Shown: positions 20,022 to 31,890, counted from the stretch's first letter. The stretch: DNA of 64,000 nt from Diadophis punctatus similis (GCA_023053685.1 JALIGW010000058.1:2166644-2230643); one strand, 5' to 3'. A program made the numbers and translations. The notes: generated by a model not told the origin, from the letters alone.

Positions 20022-20660
20022 GAGTTGGAAGGGACCTTGTAGGTCATCTAGTCCAACCCCCTGCTCAAGCAGGAGTTCCTACACCATTTGAGACAGATGG
20101 CAGTCCAGTCTCCCCTTGAAGGTCGCAAGTGTTGGGGCTCTCACGACCTCCGGTGGCAAGCTGTTCCACTGGTTGATCGCTCTCACCCTCAGAAAGTTTC
20201 TCCTCACTTCCAGGTTGAATCTCTCCTTGGTCAGCTTCCATCCATTATTCCTTGTTTGGCTTTCTGGTGCCAGAGAGAACAGCCTGACCCCCTCCTCTCT
20301 GTGGCATCCCCTCAAGTATTGGAAGACTGCTATCATGTCACCCCGGTCCTTCTCTTCGCTAGACTGGCCAAGCTCAGTTCCTGCAACCGCTCTTTGTATG
20401 TTTTATTTTCCAGACCCTTTATCACCCTGGTTGCTCTCTTCTGCACTTTCTCTAGAGTTTCAATATCTTTTTTGTAGTGTGGTGACCAAAACTGGATGCA
20501 GTACTCTAGGTGTGGTCCTAAGTTGACTTAGGGGTCCTTAGGGGAGCTTGGCTCTTTTCTGGCAGATGGCTCTTTTTTTATATATTGTGGCAACCAAAAC
20601 TTCACGTGATCTTGATTCTATCCCTTAGTTAGCAGGACTACCAGATTCTGTAACAGCTTT
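20022..20660 (-). mobile_element. CR1 LINE 3' end
   Basis: Minus-strand frame 20079-20336 ([20 protein letters not shown]) plus 3' UTR, and upstream RT sequence to about 20660. Confidence 0.8.
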
Positions 20661-20778
20661 GTTCCCTAGGCAAATCCGTCTGGTAAACTCACAAGATTCA
20701 TTTCTCTCACCATAAACGTGTATAAATAGACTGTTTCTCTGTGTCATATAATCTATGTGGGTATATATACATAATTTT

Positions 20779-20834
20779 GCATTTATTTATTTATTTATTT
20801 ATTTATTTGTTTGTTTGTTTGTTTGTTTGTTTGT

Positions 20835-20869
<35 letters not shown>

Positions 20870-20952
20870 TCTTGTCACGTTTATGTAGTGTAAAATTCAA
20901 ATGTTGTATGCCGCCCTGAGTCCCCAGGGAGTAGGGCGGCATATAAGAATCC

Positions 20953-21039
<87 letters not shown>
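20779..21039 (+). repeat. ATTT/TTTG and AATA tetranucleotide runs
   Basis: (ATTT)n-(GTTT)n-(ATTT)n at 20779-20870 and (AATA)n at 20955-21039, on either side of an L2-like tail. Confidence 0.9.
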
Positions 21040-21204
21040 AATTGGAGGTGGTGCATGCATTGAAATTTCATTTTTAATTTATGCCAATTAGTGTACATTC
21101 AAAGTGACAATAAAGTTATTCTATTCTGTTCTGTTCTGTTCTGTTCTGTTCTGTTCTGTTCTGTTCTGTTCTGTTCCGTTCCGTTCCATTCCATTCCATT
21201 CCAT

Positions 21205-21700
21205 ACTAGTTCCAAGTTGCTTCTCTCCTTGATAAGTTTCCATCCATTGCTTCTTGTCCTGCCTTCTGGTGCTTTGGAGAATAGCTTGACTCCCTCTTCT
21301 TTGGGGCAGCCCCCCGAAATACTGGAACACTGCTATTGTTATGTATTGTTATGCTATCATGTCACCGGTAGTCTTATTTTCATCAAACTGCACATACCCA
21401 GTTCCTGCAACCGTTCTTCATATGTTTTAGTCTCCAGTCCCCTCATCATCTTTGTTGCTCTTCTCTGCACTCTTTCTAGAGTCTCAACATCTTTTTTACA
21501 TCGTGGCGACCAAAACTGGATGCCGTACTCCAAGCGTGGCCTTAGTTAGGCATTATAAAGTGGTATTAACACTTCACATGACCTTGATTCTATCCCTCTG
21601 TTAATGCAGCCTGGGATTGCATTGGCTTTTTTGGCAGCTGCAGCACACGGCTGGCTCGTATTTAAGTGGTTGTCGGCATCCCATCCAGAAACAAGGATGG
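21205..21700 (-). mobile_element. CR1 LINE 3' part
   Basis: TTCTGGTGCTTTGGAGAATA and ATGTTTTAGTCTCCAGTCCC on plus are the reverse of the CR1 ORF end. Preceded by a LINE-type tail ending in TTCTG/TTCCG repeats (21117-21204). Confidence 0.75.
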
Positions 21701-21787
21701 AAAACCTTCAGAAGTAAATAATTCCTGAATCCACCATGATCTGGTCTTCCCAAGGTTGAACCTTGGCCTCTCATAAGGCAACCCAGG

Positions 21788-21990
21788 CAGTGGTGGGTTT
21801 TAAAAAATTTACTACAGGTTCTGTGGGCGTGGCTTGGTGGGCGTGGCTTGGTGAGCGTGGCAGGGGAAGGTTATTGCAAAATCCCCATTTCCTCCCGATC
21901 AGCTGGGAGTCGGGAGGCAGAGAATAGATGGGTGGTATTTACCGGTTCTCCGAACTACTCAAAATATCTGCTACCGGTTCTCCAGAACCG
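21788..21990 (+). mobile_element. hAT MITE fragment, same family
   Basis: Begins CAGTGGTGGGTTTT and contains the family's ACCGGTTCTCC and ACCGGTTCTCCAGAACCGG stretches. The right end is not recognisable. Confidence 0.5.
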
Positions 21991-22509
21991 GTCAGAAATC
22001 AGAGTGGCTTCTGAGATGATTGACTGCCAACTCACTCACTCCCTTCCTCCCTTCCAGACCACCCCACTTTTCCCTGCTGCGGTTGTCTTTTCAAATTACA
22101 CCCATCGCTGGTTGTTGTTGTTGTTGTTTCTACATAAAGTGCAGCTGCCTCAAGGATTGAATTATACCCACCCATTTTAGTGTTTAGCGCTGTTTGCATG
22201 CTCAAAGTTGGCTTTGACAGCTTGGAAAAACTTGCCTAACCTGTTCTCTGCCTCTCTTATTCCATCTGTCTTCCGCTTCCCTGCTTTCCCTTTGACAAAA
22301 AAAGCCTTCTGAAAAGAAAAATAAAATAAAAGAGCAACTGCCAATCACCAAAGGGGATTAGCCGCCAGAAGGAAATGCAATAAGAATTCAAGAGTGCGTA
22401 AGCGATAAGAGTCAAAAGTGGGTAAGTACATAAATAAACACCAACTTAAGCCTTAAAAAGAGGAAGGGAGGAGGAAGAGAGGAAGTTGAGAATGCCATTC
22501 CTGGATTGT

Positions 22510-23320
22510 GGGTCCTTTTGTGCACTCTGACCTTGGTGGTTTTCTTGTAGACATTTCATGACACAACTAGGGAACATCATCAGTGCTAGAAAGAAATGGG
22601 ATTCATGGAGTAGAGAATGGGAGGAGGAGGAGGAGGAGGAGGAGGAGGAGGAGGAGGAGGAGGAGGAGGAGGTGGAGGAGGAGGAGGAGGAGGAGGAGGA
22701 GGAGGAGGAGGACTATGGATTCCTTGGTGCTCTCTGAGCTTGGTTGTTTTCTTGCAGACGTTTCATGACCCAACTAGGGAACATCATCAGTGCTAGAAAG
22801 AAATGGGATTAATGGAGTAGAGCATGGGAGGAGGAGGAGGAGGAGGAGGAGGAGGAGGAGGAGGAGGAGGAGGAGGAGGAGGAGGAGGAGGAGGAGGAGG
22901 ACTATGGATTCCTTGGTGCTCTCTGAGCTTGGTTGTTTTCTTGTAGACGTTTCATGACCCAACTAGGGAACATCATCAGTGCTAGAAAGAAATGGGATTG
23001 ATGGAGTAGAGAATGGGAGGAGGAGGAGGAGGAGGAGGAGGAGGAGGAGGAGGAGGAGGAGGAGGAGGACGACGACTATGGGTTCCTTGGTGCTCTCTGA
23101 GCTTGGTTGTTTTCTTGCAGACATTTCATGATACAACTAGGGAACATCATCAGTTCTGAAAGAGAAAGGAGTTTGCAGAGAGGAGGAGGAAGACGAGGAC
23201 TGTGGGGTCCTTGTTGCTCTCTGAGCTTGGTGGTTTTCTTACAGACATTTCATGACCCAGCTAAGTAACATCATCAGGGCTAGTAGGCAGTGGGATTGGC
23301 TGATGTTTCACATACTAGTG
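22510..23320 (-). repeat. Tandem array of HHR-bearing units, minus strand
   Basis: Five units of about 130-190 bp. Each has CTGATGATGTT(C/A)CCTAG...GTCATGAAA(C/T)GTC, then AAGAAAACCACCAAGCTCAG, AGCACCAAGGA and a variable (TCC)n run. Intact GAAACGTC cores at 22757-22790 and 22946-22979. Confidence 0.8.
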
Positions 23321-24180
23321 GCTTGCCCTGTCTGTATCGGCTGTCTTCTTCTTGGTAGTCCCTTCATTAGGCTGTTGTTTATTGTTAGTTTGTTTCTCTG
23401 AGTTGGTAATTCCTTGATGCCACACCTGGATTATTTGGGGCACCCCACTTCCAGGGTCAATCTGCATGTTTACTAAAGCCCAACACCGAGCATAGAAAAG
23501 GAAAAGGTTATTTTGCTGAAAGACCCAAGAGCACTTACTTCTCTCTCCTTTTGTTACCTCCCTGCTTGGATAGAATGCATCACCTGTTCATAACATTTCC
23601 AAATTTCCCTAATGATTTAGATCAAAAATATGAATTTGCTGCGAAGGGAAGGGATATATTGTGTTTGAACCCCTGCCAGGGCGCAGCAAAAACCCTTCTC
23701 GGGGTTCTCGGTTGCCTGTCAAGAAAAGAAACTTAAAAGCAGGAGAGAATGAATTTGTCCAACGACATATTAATACCGATGAACCAAATCCCATTTACTC
23801 TGTGCGGAGGCTAATAAATCGGTTTGCAAAGAGAGACAGCTCCTGATGGAACCAGCTGAGCCCACGGACGACGGTCGTCGATGGCTTTTCCTCCGCCAGA
23901 GCCTCGGTCCCCGAGAACTGATCGATTGTGACAGCCAGCCACAAGTGACTCGGGCATCGTGTCAGGATTTGCTTTGCCAGAAAATGAGGAGGACATGCCG
24001 ATCCACTCAAGTGGGGAAATGAAATATTCTTGACTTTGAACCCCTCTGAACTACTAATGTGTTTCCCAAGTAGTGGGGGGGCAAACCATCCACCATGTTA
24101 AAGTTTGAGTGTTGGGCTGACCAGACTCTTAAAACTGGTGCACCAATAGAATAGTTTAATTGTAGGTCAGGATTGAACGG
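23320..24180. other. Non-repetitive intergenic stretch, possible conserved non-coding DNA
   Basis: Balanced composition at 23560-24040 without transposon signatures. Overlapping frames of 61-71 codons, none recognised. Confidence 0.35.
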
Positions 24181-24790
24181 CGGGGTCCTTGGTGCTCTCT
24201 GAGCTCGGTGGGTTTTCTTGCAGAGGTTTCATCACCCAGCTAGGTAACATCATCAGTGCTAGATGTGAATAAGGTTTGCGCAGAGAAGTGTAGTGTTCTC
24301 TAACCTTGGGATTTTCTGCAGACATTTCATGACCCAACTAGGTAACAGCAACAGTGCTAGAAGGGAGGGGGGTTGGAGGAGGAGGAGGAGGAAAGGGGGG
24401 AGGAGATGGAGGAGGACTGTGGGGTCCTTGGTGCTCTCTGAGCTTGGTGGTTTTCTTGCAGACATTTCATGACCCAAACTAGGTGACTTCATCAGATCTA
24501 GAAGTGAATGAGGTTTGCGGAGAAGAGGAGAAGTATGGGATCCTTGGTATTCTCTGACCTCGGGGGTTCTCTGCAGACATAGGTGACAGATAACAGGTAG
24601 CACTGCTAGAAGAGAGGGAGGGGGGGAGGAGGAGGAGGAGGAGGAGGAGGAGGAGGAGGAGGAGGAGGAGGAGGAGGAGGAGGAGGAGGAGGAGGAGGAG
24701 GAAAGGACTGTGAGGTCCTTGGTGCTCTCTGAGCTTGGCAGTTTTCTTGCAGATATTTCATGACCCAACTAGGTAGCATCATCAGTGTCA
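24180..24790 (-). repeat. Tandem array of HHR-bearing units, minus strand
   Basis: Four units, all with decayed core motifs (for example GAAACCTC, GAAATGTC), plus long GGA runs at 24630-24700 and 24810-24920. Confidence 0.75.
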
Positions 24791-24929
24791 GAAGGATCTG
24801 GGGTTTATGGGGAGGAGGAGGAGGAGGAGGAGGAGGCGGAGGAGGAGGAGGAGGCGGAGGAGGAGGAGGAGGAGGAGGAGGAGGAGGAGGAGGAGGAGGA
24901 GGAGGAGGAGGAGGAGGAAGAAGAAGAAG

Positions 24930-25164
24930 AATAGCAATAGCACTTAGACTTATATACCGCTTCATAGTGCTTTACAGCCCACTCTAAGCGGTTTACAGAG
25001 TTCAGCATATTGCCCCCAACAATCTGGGTCCTCATTTTACCCACCTTGGAAGGATGGAAGGCTGAGTCAACCTTGAACCGGTGAGATTTGAACAGCTGAA
25101 CTGCTGAACTAGCAATCAGCTGAAGGTCGCAGTGCTGCTTTTAACCACTGTGCCACCTCGGCTC
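24930..25164 (-). mobile_element. Sauria-type SINE
   Basis: Head GAGCCGAGGTGGCACAGTGG and tail as at 13256. Flanked on both sides by GGA, GAA and ACA trinucleotide runs. Confidence 0.75.
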
Positions 25165-25165
25165 C

Positions 25166-25244
25166 AAAAAAGAAGAAGAAGAAGAAGAAGAAGAAGAAGA
25201 AGAAGAAGAAGAAGAAGAAGAAGAAGAAGAAGAAGAAGAAGAAG

Positions 25245-25290
<46 letters not shown>
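25166..25290 (+). repeat. GAA then ACA trinucleotide runs
   Basis: About 70 bp of GAA followed by about 45 bp of ACA. 25291-25390 is a decayed unit of the HHR-bearing tandem repeat. Confidence 0.9.
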
Positions 25291-25291
<1 letters not shown>

Positions 25292-25389
25292 CTGTGGGGT
25301 CCTTGGTGCCCTCTGACCTTGGTTGACCTTGCTGATCACTTGCAGGCCTTTCATTACCAAAGTAGGTAACCTCATCACTGCTCTGCACT

Positions 25390-26035
25390 AAGCTAAAATT
25401 ACAATATTTCCCTAGATGAAGCAAACGTAACCCCTTGCACCTTTCTTTTAGGGTGCAGTCTTTTGGGGGTGGCGGGATCTCAAAGTGACACTTTAGACAT
25501 CTGGCCCAAAAGGCTATTCGGCAGCTGATGAAAGGAACTACATCGTATATAATGAACATCTAGAAATACAGGATTTCCAAGGCTTCTGATGAGAGATTAC
25601 GGGGACCAAGGGAACACACCCTCCAAAAACATTCAGGACCAGTCATTCCGGCTCATTTTTATTTACTGTTATTAATTCTTCCAAAGGGGCCTGAACTGTA
25701 TGAATTGGATGCACTGGGAGAGCCTCCCTCTAACTGGTTTATTCCTCTCTCTGTGCTAAAAATCTCCTTTTCTATCCTCGCATTGCAGTCATGGAGTATC
25801 TAATTTTAGAGAAAAGTGGTGGTTTCAACACGTTCTGGCAACCAGCAGACTTGCAGACTCGGTCTTCAAAAGAAATGAATTTTGGGGTTAAGCGAATAGC
25901 AACGCCGGCTTCTCTTGGGTGTTAGTGCACCCTACTGGTAGCAAGACGGAGTAGTATGCACGGGAGAATCAAAGGGCAAAGCAATAGTTTCTCTGAGTCA
26001 TTTCTGCTGGCTGGGGGATTCTGGAAGTTGAAGTC
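25390..26035. other. Non-repetitive stretch, nothing identified
   Basis: No splice-bounded exon or known repeat except half a palindromic MITE at 26005-26040. Confidence 0.5.
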
Positions 26036-26039
26036 CTAC

Positions 26040-26738
26040 ATGTAGAATAGAATAGAATAGAATAGAATAGAATAGAATAGAATAGAATAGAATAGAATAG
26101 AATAGAATGGAATGGAATGGAATGGAATGGAATAGAAAATATGGAATGGAATGGAATGGAATGGAATGGAATGGAATGGAATGGAATGGAATGGAATAGA
26201 AAATATGGAATGGAATGGAATGGAATGGAATGGAATAGAATAGAATGGAATGGAATGGAATGGAATGGAATGGAATGGAATAGAAAATATGGAATGGAAT
26301 GGAATGGAATGGAATGGAATAGAAAATATGGAATGGAATGGAATGGAATGGAATAGAAAATATGGAATGGAATGGAATGGAATGGAATGGAATGGAATGG
26401 AATAGAATAGAATAGAATAGAATAGAATAGAATAGAATGGAATGGAATGGAATGGAATGGAATGGAATGGAATGGAATGGAATGGAATGGAATGGAATAG
26501 AAAATATGGAATGGAATGGAATGGAATGGAATGGAATAGAAAATATGGAATGGAATGGAATGGAATGGAATGGAATAGAAAATATGGAATGGAATGGAAT
26601 GGAATGGAATGGAATTGAATAGAAAATATGGAATGGAATGGAATGGAATGGAATAGAATAGAATAGAATAGAATAGAATAGAATAGAATAGAATAGAATA
26701 GAATAGAATAGAATAGAATAGAATAGAATAGAATAGAA
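26040..26738 (+). repeat. AATAG/AATGG microsatellite, about 700 bp
   Basis: Alternating blocks of GAATA and GAATG pentamers, with a recurrent GAATAGAAAATATG spacer (eight or so times) that shows block duplication. The 280- and 251-codon frames here are artefacts. Confidence 0.95.
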
Positions 26739-27215
26739 TTCTTTATTGGCCAAGTGTGATTGGACACACAAGGAATTTGCCTTTGGTGCATATGTTCTCA
26801 GTGTACATAAAAGAAAAAATACATTTTTGTCAAGAATCATGAAGTAAAAAACACTTAATGATTGTCATAGGGTACAAATAAGCAATCAGGAAACAATCAA
26901 TATTAATATACTTTAAATCGTAAGGATACAAGCAACAAGTTATAAGTGGGAGGAGATGGGTGATAGGAACCATGAGAAGACTAATAGTAATGGTAATGCA
27001 GCCTAGTGAATAGTTTGACAGTGTTGAGGGAATTATTTGTTTAGCAGAGTGATGGCATTCGGGAAAAAACTGTTCTTGTGTCTAGTTGTCTTGGTGTGCA
27101 GTGCTCTATAGTGACGTTTTGAGGGTAGGAGTTGAAGCAATTTATGTCCAGGATGCGAGGGGTCAGTTAAATATCTCAACATTGCTAAGTTTGAAAAGTT
27201 TACAGTGTCTCCCAT
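26739..27215 (-). mobile_element. CR1/L3-type LINE 3' end attached to the AATAG repeat
   Basis: Minus strand ends ...CACACTTGGCCAATAAAGAATTCTATTCT, so the element's tail is continuous with the microsatellite. Short frame ending ...KNSFFPNAITLLNK at 27033. Confidence 0.7.
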
Positions 27216-27244
27216 TAGAACATAGAATCAAGGGCTGGAAGTGT

Positions 27245-27560
27245 CTATGGAGATTCTCAATCATCCAGGTCCTGGTTGTCCCAAAGGTGCTTTTTCAACA
27301 GGCAACTGGGACTTTCTTATTTATTTTCTTTGAAGACATTTCACTTCTCATCCAAGAAGCTTCGTCAGCTCTGACCGGATGGAGGGGAATGGAAGGATTT
27401 ATACTCCTTGCAGACAACTGGTCGTTTGCATCCTTTTAGAGAGCCGTTGAGGCCACTTGGAGGTTTGTCTGTGTCCTCAGGGTCACCTGAGTGGTGCAAA
27501 TAGACATGGAGCTTTCTTGGAACAGCTGAAAGGACTGTGATGTAGATTGGAGATAGATGC
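27245..27560 (-). mobile_element. Penelope-like repeat
   Basis: Motif at 27335-27368 (CTGACGA...GAAATGTC), followed by the body shared with 53938-54290. Confidence 0.55.
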
Positions 27561-27914
27561 TGTCATATCCCTCCCCTTTTGTTGAGGGAGGGAGGGTCAA
27601 TTTTGACATAGATGGCCTCATAAAGAGGGATCAAAGTCCAGTTGCCTCTTGAAAAAAACACCTTTGGGACATAGGGCTGAAGGTCTTCTGATCTAATACA
27701 ATGCTGTGGTGTTCTTATACAATGCTGTACGCCACCCTGAGTCCCTCGGGAGTAGGGCGGCATAGAAGAACCAATAATAAATAAAATAAATAAAACCAAG
27801 CTCCCTGAAGAACATTTGCCACCAAACCAAAGACCGGTTAACCTTGTAGAGTCTAGATTAGAAGGTGAACCTCTAGACATAGGAGGCATTCAAACTCAAA
27901 GCAACCATTACAAT

Positions 27915-28815
27915 TTGCAGAATAACAGGGTTGGAAGGGACCTTGGAGGTCTTCTAGTCCAACCCTCTGCTCAAGGAGGAGACCCTATGCCATTTCAGCC
28001 CAATCTCTTCTTGAAAACCTCCAGTGATGGAGCACCCACAACTTCTGGAGTCAATCCATTCCATTGGTTAATTGTCCTCACTGTTAGGAAATTTCTCCTT
28101 AGTTCCAGATTGCTTCTCTCCTTGATGAGTTTCCATCCACTGCTTCTTGTCCTGCCTTCAGGGGCTTTGGAAAATAGGTTGCCCCCCCCCACAACTCCTC
28201 TGCGACAGCGCCTCAAATATTGGAAGTCAGCTATCATGTCATCCTTAGTCCTTAACAGTAGAACAGAATAACAGCATGAAGTGTTAATACCACTTTATAA
28301 TGCCTTGGTAAGGCCACACTTGGAATACTGCATCCAGTTTTGGTCGCCACAGTGTAAAAAAGATGTTGAGACTCTAGAAAGAGTGCAGAGAAGAGCAAGA
28401 AAGATGATTAGGGGACTGGAGGCTAAAACATACAAAGAATGTTTGCAGGAATTTGTCTAGTCTAGCAAAAAGAAGGACCAGGGGAGACATGACAGAAGTC
28501 TTCCAATATTTGAAGGGTTGCCACAAAGAAGAGGGGGTCAAGCTATTCTCGAAAGCACCTGAGGGCAGGACAAGAAGCAACGGATGGAAACTAATCAAGG
28601 AGAGAAGCAACTTAGAACTAAGGAGAAATTTCCTGACAGTGAGGACAATTAATTAGTGGAACAATTTGTCTCCAGAAGTTATGAATGCTCCAACACCGGA
28701 CGTTTTTAAGAAGAGATTGGACAAACATTTGTCTGAAATGGTATAGGGTTTCCTGCCTAGGCAGGGGGTTGGACTAGAAGACCTCCAAGGTCCCTTCCAA
28801 CTCTGTTATTCCATT
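27915..28815. mobile_element. Two CR1 3' ends in inverted orientation
   Basis: 27915-28260 is on minus and 28268-28815 on plus (frame ...[20 protein letters not shown]). They form an inverted pair with little spacer. Confidence 0.75.
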
Positions 28816-29354
28816 CTATTCCTGTCTCGGTTTGTCTCATTGGAAAATATGCATGGACCTAACAAGCCATATTTGATCTTCAGCTACTACGTCAACTTCC
28901 TTGCCCGTGACCCACCAAAAGGTCACATCAGTCAGCCACAGAAAAAGGCCCCTGGTTTTCCTCCTCTGAAAGCCAGTTTCTCCATGCAGCTACAGATTTG
29001 CTAAACCAATGCTTTGCGCATTAAATCGCATCTCTTCTGCGTGAGCAGCATAGGTCAGGATGTTCACCCGCCTCTGGTTCTCCTCCATTAAAGGAAGCCG
29101 AGTGTTCGGAATGACAAAACGTGGAAGGATGCTGCCGGCTATTTAGCAGGGCTTGACACTAATAGGAAATTTTACAACCCAAACCAGACCCACGCGCTGA
29201 AAATGAGGAGTGATTCATGGCGCGGTGCTCGTGCGAAGGAGAAACAGATTGGAAGAAAAGAGACTTTTTAAAACGCATCAGAAATGCTCACCTCTCCCGA
29301 TAAATAAAGCCAGGAAGCAAATGAATCCTAATACATTCTACAAAATCAATCAAT
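28816..29354. other. Non-repetitive intergenic stretch with a short minus-strand frame
   Basis: A 32-codon frame near 29075-28995 (MEENQRRVNILTYAAHAEEM...) with an ATG and stop. No family recognised; may be chance or a conserved element. Confidence 0.3.
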
Positions 29355-29520
29355 CAGAATAGAGCTGGAAGGGACCTTGGAGGTCTTCTAGTCCAACCCC
29401 TTGCTCAAGCGGGAGACTCTATGCCATTCCAGACAGGTGGCTATCCAGTCTTTTCCTAAAAACCTCCAGTTATGGAACGTCCAACAACTTCTGGAGGCAA
29501 GCTGTTCCACTGATTAATTC
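29355..29520 (-). mobile_element. CR1 fragment
   Basis: GAAGGGACCTTGGAGGTCTT to CTGATTAATTCTTAA on plus. Confidence 0.7.
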
Positions 29521-29524
29521 TTAA

Positions 29525-29968
29525 TTTGGGGGCAATGACCAGGAGCCTGTGAGTTCTAGTGTCGCCTTAGGCAGGAAACCCACTGGCTGATTCTGGGCCA
29601 ATGACCAGGAGCCTGTGAGGTCTAACCCTGCCTTAGGCATGAAAGCCACTGGCTGATTTTGGGCCAATGACCAGGCCGCTGTGAGTTCTACTTCCGGATT
29701 AAGCATGAAAGCCACTGGGTGACTCTGGGCCAATCACCAGGAGATGGTGAGTTCTAGTCCTGCCTTAGGCATGAAAGCCGGCTGGGTGACTCTGGGCCAA
29801 TCAACATGAGACAGTGAATTCTTTCATGCCTTAGGCATGAAAACCACTGGTTAATTATGGGCCAATGACCAGGAGGCTGAGAGTTCTAGTCCTGCCTTAG
29901 GCATGAAAGGCACTGTGTGAGTTTAGGCCAATCACTAGGAGACGGTGAGTTCTAGTCCCACCTTAGCC
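29525..29968 (+). repeat. Minisatellite of about 65 bp units, seven copies
   Basis: Each unit has GAGTTCTAGTCCTGCCTTAG, GCATGAAAGCCACTGG, CTCTGGGCCAAT and ACCAGGAG. Units differ by 10-20%. The unit resembles part of a squamate SINE-like repeat, whose remainder continues at 30400-30470 after the hAT MITE. Confidence 0.75.
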
Positions 29969-29973
29969 TAGGT

Positions 29974-30399
29974 CAGTGATGGCGAACCTATGGCACGGGT
30001 GCCACAGGTGGCACGCGGAGCCATATCTGCCGGCACATGAGCCATTGCCTAGCTCAGCTCCAGCGCGCATGTGTGTGCCAGCCAGCTGATTTTTGGCTCG
30101 CATGGAGGCTCTGGGAGGGCGTTTTCGGCTTCCGGGGGGCCTTTGGGGGGACTGGGAAGGGTGTTTTTGCCCTCCCCAGGCTCCAGGGAAGCCTGGGGAG
30201 GATGAAAAATGGGCCTACCAGGCCCACCAGAAGTTGGGAAACGGGCCATTTCCGGCCTCCAGAGGCCCTCTGGGGGAGCGGTGGAGGCCGTTTTCGGCCT
30301 CCCCAGGCATTGAATTATGGGTGTGGGCACTCGCGCATGCGCGATAGCACGCACACATGCACTTTCGGCACCCGAGGGAAAAAAGGTTCGCCATCACTG
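29974..30399 (+). mobile_element. hAT MITE, CAGTGATGGCGAACC family
   Basis: 426 bp, ends CAGTGATGGCGAACCTAT and AAAGGTTCGCCATCACTG, perfect duplication GCCTAGGT. It interrupts the last unit of a minisatellite. Confidence 0.92.
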
Positions 30400-30469
30400 G
30401 CCTAGGTGATTGGGCAAAATTCTCTCTCTCAGCCCAGCCCACCTCACAGGGTTGTTGTTGTGGGGAAAA

Positions 30470-31030
30470 CAGGAGTAGGAAGGTCTGTTGAATATGCACT
30501 AAGATGTCTGTCGAGGTCTACTCGCAGTGTTCCTCTTTTTAGCTCAGCTGATAAACTGCTAACGGGCATCAGTTTTCTGAAGCGCCCTAGTTATTTCTTC
30601 CTTTTTTCCTGAATGGCCAAAAAAAAAAAAATATCCTATCGTGTAATAAAAATATGGACAAAATAATGACAAATAACGACTTCAGGGGCCATTTTGCAGT
30701 GAAATGGTGCTGAGCAGATTATAGGGCCTGGAAAAACAATATAGAAATAATCTGAAGGACTGTGGCTCTGAAGTGTTTCAGTAGCTGTTGGGGAATATAT
30801 GCAAAGCCATGAAATCATAATTGGAAATCAGATTTGTTCTGCCATAAGACTGTTAGGTGTCGCTCCATAAAATAGGAGTGATGGATGGCAACAGAGGGTG
30901 ACTGTCAGCTGTTTGCCGATGAAAAAGAATCTCAGACAAGGAAAAGTTTTCTTCATTGTTTCTAGTTGACAAAATGTTAAAAACACTCCCACCAACACCT
31001 ACAGGGCGGGCCACTTGTACAGAAACAGGG
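30470..31030. other. Stretch without recognisable feature
   Basis: AT-rich, no frame, no repeat signature seen. Confidence 0.5.
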
Positions 31031-31395
31031 AGCAAACCCCCCTCACCCTTCTAGCACTGATGATGTTACATAGTTGGGTCATGAAATGTCTGCAAGAAAA
31101 CGTTCATGGTCAGAGAGCACCAAGGACCGCACAGTCCTCCTCCTTCTTCTCTTCCTCCTCTTCTTCTCTGCAAACCCCCCCCCCCTTCTTACATTGATGA
31201 TGTTAACTAGTTGGGTCATGAAATGTCTGCAAGACACAACAACTAAGCTCAGCACCAAAAACAGTTCTCCTCCTCCTCCTCCTCCTCCTCCTCCTCCTCC
31301 TCCTCCTCTTCCTTTCTGCGAACCCCCCCTCTTTCTAGCACCGATGATGTTCCTTAGTTGGGTCATGAAACATCTGCAAGAAAACAACCAAAGTA
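31030..31395 (+). repeat. HHR-bearing units, plus strand
   Basis: Three units near 31057, 31190 and 31340. The first keeps CTGATGA with GAAATGTC. Confidence 0.75.
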
Positions 31396-31539
31396 TTTAT
31401 TATTTATTTTATTTATTTGTGAGATTTATATACCGCCTCACAGTGCAAGCACTCTCTAAGCGGTTTACACCAGTAAGCAATGTATATTTATATTGCCCCC
31501 AACAATCTGGGTCCTCATTTTACCTACCTCGGAAGGATG

Positions 31540-31878
31540 TGTCACGATGTGAATATTGTCAGTTTGTGCATCTCTGTGTTTTATACTGTTCTTGTATCTA
31601 TGGTCAGACAGACGTATGATATATTCTAGTACGCATGTCTACATTCCTGAGGTCAACTCCTTTCCCTTTTCTCATCGCCATCTCTACCGAAGGTAGAACT
31701 GTTTTATTTTCTTAGCCGATACAATGTAGTCCTAATAAGAATTCTTTATTATTTTTCTACTGAAATAAATATTTTGTTTATTAGTATTTGAATCTCGGGC
31801 TTTATTTTCTAAGTAACAATGTCTTCAAAAGGGAAGCCCGATCCATCGCCTCTGATGAGATTAATTCTCTTCCTAACA
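31540..31878 (+). repeat. 5' LTR of the complete copia element
   Basis: 339 bp, TG...CA ends with a short inverted TGT/ACA. It should carry the promoter and polyadenylation signals. AATAAATATTTTG lies near the middle of the 3' half. No difference from the 3' LTR was found. Confidence 0.95.
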
Positions 31879-31879
31879 A

Positions 31880-31890
31880 TGGTACCAGAG
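31880..31890 (+). promoter_or_regulatory. Primer-binding site of the complete copia element
   Basis: TGGTACCAGAG starts one base after the LTR. It differs by one base from TGGTATCAGAG, the usual Ty1/copia site complementary to an internal part of initiator methionine tRNA. Minus-strand DNA synthesis would start here. Confidence 0.8.

Noticed and set aside
25998..26840. 280- and 251-codon frames of SIPFH repeats
   Set aside because: Translation of the AATAG/AATGG pentamer repeat. No start context, domain or splice signal.
29525..29968. CRISPR-like regular repeats
   Set aside because: Whole units repeat in tandem with no unique spacers, in a eukaryotic genome. This is a minisatellite.
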